Below are positions 1 through 5,482 of a stretch of DNA of 9,945 nt, piece by piece; within the stretch, counting starts at the first letter, position 1; each line of letters starts with the position of its first letter. Source of the stretch: Pirellulales bacterium (GTDB lineage Bacteria; Planctomycetota; Planctomycetia; Pirellulales; Thermoguttaceae); the NCBI GenBank assembly GCA_030642635.1, contig DAOWNK010000103.1, forward strand, positions 1-9,945, written 5' to 3'. Below the pieces are notes generated by a model. That model saw nothing but the letters and a program-made list of their open reading frames with translations. It was not told where the DNA came from and did not search any database. The position numbers and the translations under genes were made by a program.

Positions 1-84
1 GGGGTCAGGGGTCAGGGGCCAGGGGTCAGGGGGTAGAGATTGATATCACGTTTTTTCTGGTCCCTGGTCCCTGACCCCTGGTCC
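1..84. repeat. Inverted pair of heptanucleotide tandem repeats
   Basis: Bases 1-35 are five 7-base units of the form GGGGTCA (the third is GGGGCCA, the fifth GGGGGTA). Bases 57-84 are four units of the form CTGGTCC or CTGACCC, which is the complementary orientation. The arms are separated by 21 bases and could fold into an imperfect hairpin of about 28 bp. The left arm may continue outside the window. The element overlaps the 3' end of the mraY reading frame and supplies its last codons. The repeat is read directly from the sequence; a role as terminator or mobile element is not shown. Confidence 0.85.
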
Positions 85-596
85 CTAATATCCAATGCAC
101 ATCGCATTTCCAAAACGTTGTCGTTTACTTCAGCCATATCATCCCTCACACCCACCTTCAGCATTGCCATTCCCACAAGTGCGCACAATGCCGATGCGAT
201 CCAGAACCGCACGACTATCTTGTTTTCCGCCCAACCTTTCAATTGGAAATGATGATGCAGCGGGGCACACAGGAAGATTCGCCGCCGCCGCAACTTGTAA
301 TAGCCGACCTGCAGGATTACGCTTAACGCCTCGACGACGAACACACCTGCGACGATCACAAGCAGCAACTCCTGCCGGGCAACCACCGCCGTCAGCCCAA
401 GCAATCCGCCCAACGGCAGCGAGCCGGTATCACCCATAAACACTTGCGCCGGATGACAGTTAAACCACAGGAACCCCAGCACGCCGCCGATCATGCCGGC
501 CGTGGCAATCGTCATCTCGCCCGCGCCTGAGATACGTGGTACGCCAAGGTACTCGGCCAGTTCAGCGTGACCGCATACGTATGTCGCTACGGTCAT
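12..596 (-). pseudogene. mraY: mraY, C-terminal fragment (phospho-MurNAc-pentapeptide transferase)
   Basis: This is the C-terminal half of MraY, the membrane enzyme that moves phospho-MurNAc-pentapeptide onto undecaprenyl phosphate to make lipid I. Visible family motifs are FNCHPAQVFMGDTGSLPLGG (residues 45-64, catalytic-loop Asp 56), FVVEALSVILQ, and PLHHHFQLKGW with the three-His segment at 114-116, followed by the last membrane helix. In the same frame, upstream of the first ATG (bases 621-647), the codons still spell DGLDGLAGG, the core of the family's NLTDGLDGLA motif, so homology extends beyond this start. About 45 residues after the usual family end are encoded partly by the heptamer repeat and look non-native. 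The ATG overlaps the stop of the N-terminal fragment as ATGA, so coupled translation is conceivable. However, the DGLDG motif would then be in neither product, which makes a broken gene, or a sequence or assembly error, more likely. Confidence 0.85.
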
Positions 597-1078
597 CGCG
601 CCGGCGGCAAAGATAAGGCATCCGCCTGCCAGGCCGTCCAGGCCGTCGCAACCGCCACCTGTCCGGCCATCTTGCCGCGTGCCGAGATGCCGTTACCGCT
701 GCCTCGCAGCTTGACAATATCGTCGATCACACCGATCAATGCCAGCGAGCCGACCAACAGCAGCGTTGTCAGCAGGTAGCGATTGCTCAAATCGCCGAAC
801 AGTAGCACTGCGGCGATCAGTCCGGACACGATGAACAGCCCGCCCATGGTCGGTGTGAACTGTTTCCGGCTGTGCAGTCGGCAGACCTCAGGTGAGTCGC
901 TTTTGATCGGCTCGCGGAACCTGCGCCTCAGCCATGCGATCATCCACGGCCCAAGCATCACGGCCAGCAGAAAACTAATCACCACAGCCAGCGCAGCGCG
1001 AAACGTGATCTTGTCGAATGCCTCCAGCGGGACATCGCCCCAGTAGTACGTTAGGTAATCGAGGAGCCAGAGGAACAT
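593..1078 (-). pseudogene. mraY: mraY, N-terminal fragment ending at a deletion/frameshift
   Basis: This is the N-terminal part of MraY. It starts MFLWLLDYL and shows the family motifs HSRKQFTPTMGGLF (residues 69-82) and GVIDDIVKLRG with the paired Asp 119-120, then ISARGKMAGQV at 131-141. In intact relatives this point is followed by roughly 50-55 residues containing a membrane helix and the NAVNLT segment before DGLDGLA. Here that stretch is absent, and the sequence goes almost directly into DGLDGLAGG in another frame. In the original frame it reads about 20 non-homologous residues to a stop at 593-595. The junction lies near 648-662. No clear SD precedes the ATG. The gene follows murE and murF in the same direction, as expected for the mur/dcw cluster. 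MraY is normally essential, so either another copy exists or the break is artefactual. Confidence 0.87.
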
Positions 1079-1083
1079 GTGAC

Positions 1084-1120
1084 GAAGGCTGAAGGCGGAA
1101 TGGGGAAGGCGGAAGGGGGA
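1084..1120. repeat. Heptamer-period purine repeat upstream of mraY
   Basis: Five 7-base units run from 1084 to 1118: GAAGGCT, GAAGGCG, GAATGGG, GAAGGCG, GAAGGGG. The tract ends six bases before the mraY ATG (read from the minus strand) and occupies the place of its leader, so no normal SD is visible there. A pyrimidine stretch at about 1178-1204, including one CCCATTC unit, could be a decayed partner arm. The period matches the repeats at 1-84 and 5376-5456, but the unit sequence differs. Confidence 0.7.
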
Positions 1121-1144
1121 ATATCTGGATTCGTAATATTTTAG

Positions 1145-1398
1145 CTATTTGAAGACAAGCACGGCGCGAAAACGCAACTTTCCTTCTTCTCCCTCCCCCC
1201 ATTCTCATGAGTCCCTGAGCAACCGGGACGGCGCGGGTGCGCCGCCCCGGCGCTCAGTCATAAGCTCCGTCGCGAAGCATTCGCCGGCGCGGTCGACCCA
1301 GTTGCCGCGTTCTCCGGCGAGTTGTTGCTCCTACCCAAGGAGGGAGGGTAGCGTCGGATTCCCGCAAATCCAACGTGTACGACGGAGCCTTCAAATAG
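1145..1398 (-). ncRNA. Candidate structured RNA between murF and mraY
   Basis: No credible protein is encoded in this stretch, but nested complementary segments account for about 140 of its 254 bases. P0 pairs 1389-1398 with 1145-1154 (10 bp). P1 pairs 1380-1388 with 1264-1272 (9 bp). P1 encloses P2 (1367-1375 with 1352-1360, 9 bp), P3 (1346-1351 with 1331-1336, 6 bp) and P4 (1314-1320 with 1281-1287, 7 bp, continued by 1305-1309 with 1288-1292). A second domain at 1205-1263 stacks three helices: 6 bp, 6 bp (1252-1257 with 1215-1220), and 12 bp (1239-1250 with 1223-1234) closed by an ACCC tetraloop. Three pairs (1372/1355, 1262/1206, 1245/1228) are A-C mismatches on the plus strand but G-U wobbles on the minus strand. 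This fixes the likely direction as minus, the same as the mur genes. I do not recognise a known family; riboswitch, RNase P, 6S, SRP and tmRNA signatures were not seen. It may be a stand-alone RNA, an mraY leader, or the RNA part of a mobile element. Confidence 0.6.
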
Positions 1399-1412
1399 TT
1401 CAAAAAATGTAC

Positions 1413-1430
1413 GGCCGCTTGCGGCTTAGC
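1413..1430. repeat. Small hairpin repeat, GCCGCAAGCGGC family
   Basis: Read on the minus strand this is GCTAAGCCGCAAGCGGCC, a 4-bp GC stem around a CAAG centre preceded by GCTAA. Near-identical copies occur at 4502-4519, 4539-4556, 6306-6323 and 7082-7099, all in gaps between genes. This copy lies in the murF-mraY gap just upstream of the candidate RNA. Confidence 0.7.
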
Positions 1431-1437
1431 ATAAAAC

Positions 1438-1486
1438 GCGCTGAGCTTGCTCGGCGGCTAAACTATGCACGCCGGGCAAGCCCGGC
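1438..1486. repeat. Two adjacent GC hairpins after murF
   Basis: Two short palindromes follow the murF stop on the minus strand. The first has GAGC TT GCTC at its centre (1443-1452). The second is GCCGGG CAAG CCCGGC (1471-1486), a perfect 6-bp stem with a four-base loop. Between them, 1453-1466 reads GGCGGCTAAACTAT, an exact 14-base copy of 2910-2923 after murE. No T-tract follows, so they look more like dispersed REP-like elements than intrinsic terminators. Confidence 0.55.
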
Positions 1487-1502
1487 CGCTACACTTGAAT
1501 TC

Positions 1503-2846
1503 TTACGCACTACGGCGTCTCGGGTATACCTCCAACGCCTCGACGAGTCGTTCCATGGCCATCATCCGCGAGCCTTTGACCAACACCACATCGCCCGGCA
1601 GGATTGCCTGGCCCAGGTACGGCAGTGCATCGTCTACCGTCCGGCATGGGATCGCCCTTGCATGAGGTAACCCCGCCGCTCGGGCGCCGGCGGTCATATG
1701 TCGTGCGAACCGGCCGCAGGCGATCAACACCTCGGCCGCGGCAATCGAGACCACCTGCTTGCCGAGTTGCCAGTGCAGCATTGCCGCCTGGTTGCCCAAC
1801 TCGGCCATTTCTCCCACGACGACAATCCGTCGGCCTTCGGCGTCGAAATCTCGGATCAGCTCCAGTGCCGCCTGCATGGCCGTCGGGCTGGCGTTGTATG
1901 TATCGTTGATGATCGTCGCGTCGCGTATCTCGTGCACCTCACACCGCATCGGCACCCCCTGAAAATTTTCCAGCACCTCGGCTATCTCACTCAAGTCGAA
2001 GCCCATCGTCCGCCCCACAGCCACCGCGGCCAGTGCTGAGGTAAGGTGATGGCGTCCCCAAACCGGGATGCAAAACTTCTGTCCGTTTACACGAAAACCC
2101 AGGTGCCCATGCTCGCTCGTAACGTCGGTGGCCTCAAGGTCGCACCCGGGGCACGTCCCCACCCATGTGATTTCGGCCGTGCACCGCCCGGCGACGGTTC
2201 GCAGCCGGGGGTCGTCGCCGAGGATCGCCAGTCCGTGCGATGGCAGTGCGGCCAACAGTTCGGCCTTGGCCTGGGCGATACCATCCGGGCTTCCGAATCC
2301 GCCCAGGTGTGCGTCGCCGATCTGTGTGATCACACCGATCTTCGGTACACACAGTTCGGCCAATACGGCAATCTCGCCGGGGCGATTGGCGCCCAATTCC
2401 AACACTGCATAGTCGTGGTGCGGCTCGATAGCCGCCATGCTCAGCGGCACGCCGACGTGGTTGTTGAAGTTTCGCGGGCTGGCGGTGCCTTTAAGCCGCG
2501 ACCGCAGCACGGTGTGGATCATCTGTCGTGTGGTAGTTTTTCCGACACTGCCTGTCACTGCGATCAGCGTGCCGCCGAAGTGCCGTCGCCGCCATGCGGC
2601 CCATTGCCGAAGTGCATCGAGCGGATCGTCGACCTCGACTGCCCAACGGTCCGACGGCACGTCGATTTTTTTGCCTACGACCGCACCGGCCGCTCCGCGT
2701 CGGAATGCCTCGGCGGCAAAGTCGGCTCCGTCGTGGTTCGGCCCACGCAACGCCCAGAAGATGTTGCCCGGTTCGATCTGTCGGCTGTCGGTTACGATCG
2801 GCAACTTGCCGTCGATTGCGGCGATTAGGTTGTCTAGTGTGTTCAT
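1503..2846 (-). CDS. murF: UDP-N-acetylmuramoyl-tripeptide--D-alanyl-D-alanine ligase
   Basis: MurF adds D-Ala-D-Ala to the UDP-MurNAc-tripeptide with ATP, finishing the cytoplasmic pentapeptide precursor. The 447 residues match the family length. An N-terminal substrate domain contains VTDSRQIEPGNIFWAL (residues 18-33). The central ATPase has the P-loop TGSVGKTTT (98-106), NFNNHVGVPL (126-135), LELGANRPGEI (149-159) and GIAQAKAELL, whose Lys (194) fits the carbamylated lysine of Mur ligases. The C-terminal Rossmann-like domain starts around NDTYNASPTAM (314-324) and ends with VKGSRMMAMERLVEAL (423-438). It lies 73 bases downstream of murE on the same strand and is probably co-transcribed. 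No clear SD precedes the ATG. A six-codon reading frame (ATGAAAATG...) ends in a TGA overlapping the start as ATGA, which may be coincidence. Confidence 0.96.
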   Translation of the reverse strand: MNTLDNLIAAIDGKLPIVTDSRQIEPGNIFWALRGPNHDGADFAAEAFRRGAAGAVVGKKIDVPSDRWAVEVDDPLDALRQWAAWRRRHFGGTLIAVTGSVGKTTTRQMIHTVLRSRLKGTASPRNFNNHVGVPLSMAAIEPHHDYAVLELGANRPGEIAVLAELCVPKIGVITQIGDAHLGGFGSPDGIAQAKAELLAALPSHGLAILGDDPRLRTVAGRCTAEITWVGTCPGCDLEATDVTSEHGHLGFRVNGQKFCIPVWGRHHLTSALAAVAVGRTMGFDLSEIAEVLENFQGVPMRCEVHEIRDATIINDTYNASPTAMQAALELIRDFDAEGRRIVVVGEMAELGNQAAMLHWQLGKQVVSIAAAEVLIACGRFARHMTAGARAAGLPHARAIPCRTVDDALPYLGQAILPGDVVLVKGSRMMAMERLVEALEVYPRRRSA

Positions 2847-2865
2847 GGTTGTTGCATTTTCATTC

Positions 2866-2920
2866 GTTTAGCCCCGACGTCCACGCCGGGAAGTGCGCCG
2901 CGTGGACGCGGCGGCTAAAC
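2866..2920. repeat. Long imperfect hairpin between murE and murF
   Basis: Bases 2866-2886 pair with 2900-2920: 18 of 21 positions are complementary, with a 13-base loop. The ends read TTTAGCC and GGCTAAA. The first base of the murE stop codon lies in the right arm, so the element begins where the gene ends. It has no T-tract and sits inside an apparent operon. A processing or stability hairpin, or a dispersed repeat, is more likely than a full terminator. Confidence 0.7.
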
Positions 2921-4407
2921 TATCGCATTTCCGCAAGAGGCGATTCATATAGCCACTGTTTGGCAATTTCACAATCGTCCATTGGAATTCGTTTATTACC
3001 GATAATTTGATATTTTTCGTGTCCCTTGCCGGCGATCAGCACGCAATCGCCCGGCCGTGCAATGCTAAGCGCCCAGCGTATTGCATCCGGCCGATCCTCG
3101 ATTACTTCCACGTCGTCAGGGTGCCGGAAACCTTCGAGTATCTCGTCGATGATCTCCCATGGGTCTTCGGTGCGTGGATTGTCGTTGGTCAGCACGGCAA
3201 CATCGGCGTTTTGCTCGACGTAGCGTCCCATCGTCGGGCGTTTCTGCCGGTCGCGGTCGCCGCCGGCGCCAAACACGCAAATCAGCTTGCCGGCGGTCAC
3301 CTCGCGCAAGGTTTTAAGCGTCCCTTTAAGTGCGTCGGGCGTATGTGCGTAGTCGACAAACACGCCGAACGGCTGTCCGCACTCGATCCGCTCCAGCCGG
3401 CCCGGTACATGCTCGGCCGATTCCAGACCACGGGCGACAGTGGGCAACTCCAGTCCGTAAGCCAGACCGACGGCCGCGGCCTCCAGGCAGTTGTAGACGT
3501 GATGGGTGCCGATCATTCGGGTGCGCACCGGTACGGTCTCGCTGCCGGCGGTAAGCAGAAACGTCTGTTCGCTTAGGTGCTGCTCGATGATCGTAGCGGT
3601 AATTTCGGCGGCACAGCGGATACCTACGGTCAGCACCGGTCCGTCCAATTGCCGAAGGTACGCGGCCGAGGCCGGATCGTCGGCGTTTATGACCGCAAAA
3701 CCCTCCGGGGCCAGGTAGTCGAACAGCCTCGACCTGGTCAGCCGATAGTCGCTGATCGTGCCGTGGTAATCCAGGTGGTCGCGGCTGACGTTAGTCACGC
3801 AAACCGCATCGAACTGTATCCCGGCCACCCGCGACTGGTCCAAGGCGTGGCTGGAGACCTCCATTACCGCATGCGAGCAACCGTTTTGGACCATCCGTGC
3901 CAACAAATCGGCCAATTTATCAGGCGGCGGGGTGGTTAATGTAGAATCTTCGATGTCAGCGCCGTCGAGATAGCCCAATGTGCCCAAAAGCCCCGCCTTG
4001 TGTCCGGCGGTGGTCAGTATGCTCGTCAGCAGGCAGCTTGTGATCGTCTTACCGTTAGTGCCGGTAATACCGATCGCCTTCAAGTGCCCAGCGGGGTTTC
4101 CGACCAACGCTTGGCAGATTCGCGCATAGGCGCTTCGGGCGTTCGGCACTACGCAGCATGGCACTGCGAGCTGTGGCATCGGTCGTCCGCTGAGCACTGC
4201 CGAACAGCCCCGTGCGACGGCCTCGGCAACGAAATCGTGTCCGTCGTGCCGGCTTCCGAGGATCGCAACGAACAGATCGCCCGGCTCGACCAGTCGCGAG
4301 TCACACGTGCAGCGTTTTATGGGAATATCGTCGGTGCCGAGCAATTCTGCTTCCGGCAGCAGTGTGCACAAACCGGTGAAATGCCCAATATCGGGACAGA
4401 CTTGCAT
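2920..4407 (-). CDS. murE: UDP-MurNAc-tripeptide synthetase (meso-diaminopimelate-adding)
   Basis: MurE adds the third residue to UDP-MurNAc-L-Ala-D-Glu. The 495 residues match the family. Visible motifs are CDSRLVEPGDLFVAI (residues 35-49), the P-loop TGTNGKT (115-121), the TTPP segment with substrate residues (158-161), VMEVSSHALDQSRV (181-194), NVSRDHLDYHG (206-216), HVPGRLERI (333-341), FVDYAHTPDAL (350-360) and FGAGGDRDRQKRP (379-391). DNPRTEDP (409-416) carries the DNPR signature of meso-diaminopimelate ligases, so the wall is expected to be of the DAP type. One oddity is Arg 225 in DYRLTRSRLFDY, where most Mur ligases have the carbamylated Lys (K224 in E. coli MurE). The start is supported by a perfect SD ten bases upstream. 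It is the first gene of the minus-strand mur group here. Confidence 0.96.
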   Translation of the reverse strand: MQVCPDIGHFTGLCTLLPEAELLGTDDIPIKRCTCDSRLVEPGDLFVAILGSRHDGHDFVAEAVARGCSAVLSGRPMPQLAVPCCVVPNARSAYARICQALVGNPAGHLKAIGITGTNGKTITSCLLTSILTTAGHKAGLLGTLGYLDGADIEDSTLTTPPPDKLADLLARMVQNGCSHAVMEVSSHALDQSRVAGIQFDAVCVTNVSRDHLDYHGTISDYRLTRSRLFDYLAPEGFAVINADDPASAAYLRQLDGPVLTVGIRCAAEITATIIEQHLSEQTFLLTAGSETVPVRTRMIGTHHVYNCLEAAAVGLAYGLELPTVARGLESAEHVPGRLERIECGQPFGVFVDYAHTPDALKGTLKTLREVTAGKLICVFGAGGDRDRQKRPTMGRYVEQNADVAVLTNDNPRTEDPWEIIDEILEGFRHPDDVEVIEDRPDAIRWALSIARPGDCVLIAGKGHEKYQIIGNKRIPMDDCEIAKQWLYESPLAEMR

Positions 4408-4417
4408 TGGCCCAAGG

Positions 4418-4424
4418 CCTCCTT
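4418..4424 (-). promoter_or_regulatory. Strong Shine-Dalgarno of murE
   Basis: The minus strand reads AAGGAGG with ten bases to the ATG at 4407. It decides the murE start and is the only full-strength SD noticed in the window. Confidence 0.8.
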
Positions 4425-4466
4425 GCCTAAAGGCGACGGACGATTCTTGATGTGAACGGCTGGCGG

Positions 4467-4494
4467 ATTGTCCCCATTTTCACCCGGCTGTCAA
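4467..4494 (-). promoter_or_regulatory. Candidate sigma70-type promoter of murE
   Basis: On the minus strand a perfect -35 TTGACA (4494-4489) is followed after 16 bases by GACAAT (4472-4467), which matches four of six positions of the -10 consensus. Transcription would start near 4460, leaving a leader of about 53 bases before murE. This is a sequence match only. Confidence 0.5.
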
Positions 4495-4501
4495 GGTGTA
4501 A

Positions 4502-4519
4502 TTCCGCTTGCGGATTAGC
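4502..4519. repeat. Small hairpin repeat, CCGCTTGCGG copy
   Basis: Reads TTCCGCTTGCGGATTAGC; the complement GCTAATCCGCAAGCGGAA is a variant of the element at 1413-1430 in which the stem changes are compensatory (GCC..GGC becomes TCC..GGA). It lies in the divergent gap just upstream of the murE promoter candidate. Confidence 0.6.
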
Positions 4520-4538
4520 AGGACGTGGTAAGTGTGCT

Positions 4539-4556
4539 GCGAAGCTGCAAGCGGCC
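4539..4556. repeat. Small hairpin repeat, GCTGCAAGCGGC copy
   Basis: Reads GCGAAGCTGCAAGCGGCC, one base different from the copy at 7082-7099. It lies 20 bases from the opposite-facing copy at 4502-4519, so the two form an inverted pair in the murE/HTH divergent gap. Confidence 0.6.
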
Positions 4557-4601
4557 TTTTAACAGGGCTGGACAAATAAGCGCAAATTGGGGAATATAAC
4601 T

Positions 4602-4670
4602 TGTTCGTAGTGACCCGATTTATCGGGTCTGCTCGGGAAAAACCGCATAAATGCGGTTACTACAAACGAA
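4602..4670. repeat. Twin hairpin element with TTTA and TAAA loops
   Basis: Two perfect 7-bp hairpins stand side by side: GACCCGA-TTTA-TCGGGTC (4612-4629) and AACCGCA-TAAA-TGCGGTT (4641-4658). Their outer flanks are also partly complementary (GTAGT near 4607-4611, ACTAC at 4659-4663), giving a BIME-like mirrored pair. It ends two bases before the ATG of the HTH gene, so in mRNA the hairpins would sit on the ribosome-binding region. A TATAAC at 4595-4600 could be a -10 box for that gene, but no -35 at good spacing was found. Confidence 0.75.
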
Positions 4671-4672
4671 TC

Positions 4673-5377
4673 ATGCCGCACACCGACTTCGATATCGACC
4701 GACTTGCCGTCTACCTGCACCTGACCCCGCAGCAGGTAACCCGGCTGGTGGAGCGCGGCAAGCTGCCGGGCCGGAAGGTCGCCGGGGCGTGGCGGTTCGC
4801 AAAGGCCGAAATTCACCATTGGTTCGAACGCCGCATCGGGCTGTCCGACGGGGAGGAGTTGTTAAAAGTCGAACAGACCCTGCAACGTTCCACCCCGGCC
4901 GAACACCAGCAAGAAATCTCCATCGCCGAAATGCTGCCGATCGAGGCGATCGCAATGCCGCTGTCCGCACGGACGCGCAATTCGGTTATAGCCGCAATGA
5001 CCGAGTTGGCCACCGAGGCCGGCATGCTCTGGGACCCCAAGGCCATGGCCGAGGCGGTCCGCTCGCGCGAAGATATGCACCCAACTGCGCTGGAAAACGG
5101 CGTGGCGCTGATGCACCCTCGCCGCCCGATGCCAAAGATCATCAGCCAACCATTCCTGGCACTGGGATGCACAGGCAGCGGGATACCGTTCGGCAGCGCC
5201 GCTGCGCTTAGCAACGTGTTTTTTCTGATCTGTTCGACGGAAGACCGCGGGCATCTTCGCGTGTTGGCGCGCCTGAGCCGTATGCTCACCGTGGCCGGCT
5301 TCCTCGATGCGATGCGCGAGGCGACCGACGCCCAGGCCGCACACAGGTTGATCGCCCAGGCCGAGGATAAGTTGTGA
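4673..5377 (+). CDS. Helix-turn-helix protein fused to a PTS EIIA-type domain
   Basis: This 234-residue protein has two parts. Residues 7-54 resemble an excisionase/MerR-like HTH_17 domain: an LAVYLHLTPQQVTRLVERGKLPG helix pair, then KVAGAWRFAKAEIHHWFERR. After a linker, residues 82-232 resemble a PTS EIIA type-2 (fructose/nitrogen, PtsN-like) domain, with REDMHPTALENGVALMHPRRP matching the family's GNGIAIPH segment. His 148 is the likely phosphorylation site. An extended in-frame reading from 4601 exists, but its first 24 residues come from the twin-hairpin repeat, so the ATG at 4673 is preferred. No SD is visible. By domain content the protein could couple a phospho-His signal to DNA binding; the target is unknown. 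It is divergent from murE. The stop codon lies in the first unit of a GA heptamer repeat. Confidence 0.8.
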   Translation: MPHTDFDIDRLAVYLHLTPQQVTRLVERGKLPGRKVAGAWRFAKAEIHHWFERRIGLSDGEELLKVEQTLQRSTPAEHQQEISIAEMLPIEAIAMPLSARTRNSVIAAMTELATEAGMLWDPKAMAEAVRSREDMHPTALENGVALMHPRRPMPKIISQPFLALGCTGSGIPFGSAAALSNVFFLICSTEDRGHLRVLARLSRMLTVAGFLDAMREATDAQAAHRLIAQAEDKL

Positions 5378-5456
5378 AGAGAGAAGAGAGAAGAGAGAGA
5401 AGAGATTTAGCCACCACTACCTTCTCTCTTCTCTCCTCTCTCCTCTCTCTTCTTCC
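5376..5456. repeat. Inverted pair of GA/TC heptamer repeats
   Basis: The left arm (5376-5403) is four 7-base units: GAAGAGA three times, then GAGAAGA. The right arm (5422-5456) is five pyrimidine units: TTCTCTC twice, CTCTCTC twice, TTCTTCC. The loop is about 18 bases. The arms can pair over most of their length. It fills the gap between the EIIA-fusion gene and the receiver-like gene. Its architecture matches that of 1-84, with different units. Confidence 0.85.
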
Positions 5457-5482
5457 GCCGTGCCCAATAAACCATACGTCAC

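Noticed and set aside
12..1078. A genuine two-polypeptide MraY translated through the ATGA overlap
   Set aside because: The conserved DGLDGLAGG codons would be outside both products and a membrane segment would be missing, so a broken gene or artefact is more likely.
1205..1263. The long hairpin as an intrinsic terminator after murF
   Set aside because: On the minus strand it is followed by a G-rich run, not a T-tract, and it belongs to a larger nested fold.
1139..1404. The 10-base inverted ends (CTATTTGAAG) as a MITE or insertion sequence
   Set aside because: No target-site duplication or transposase was seen, and the G-U pattern inside favours an RNA; a mobile origin remains possible.
1149..1670. 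Plus-strand 173-residue frame across the murF-mraY gap
   Set aside because: It reads through the candidate RNA, the hairpins and antisense murF, with no recognisable domain; base pairing explains the sequence better.
2046..2828. 260-residue plus-strand open frame opposite murF
   Set aside because: It is a GC-rich shadow of murF, whose motifs are unambiguous on the other strand; no domain is recognisable.
4601..4672. Upstream start of the HTH-EIIA gene at TTG 4601
   Set aside because: The extra 24 residues are translated from the twin-hairpin repeat and have no family match.
1..5456. Repeats as a CRISPR array
   Set aside because: Units are 7 bases, contiguous, without spacers, and no cas genes are present.
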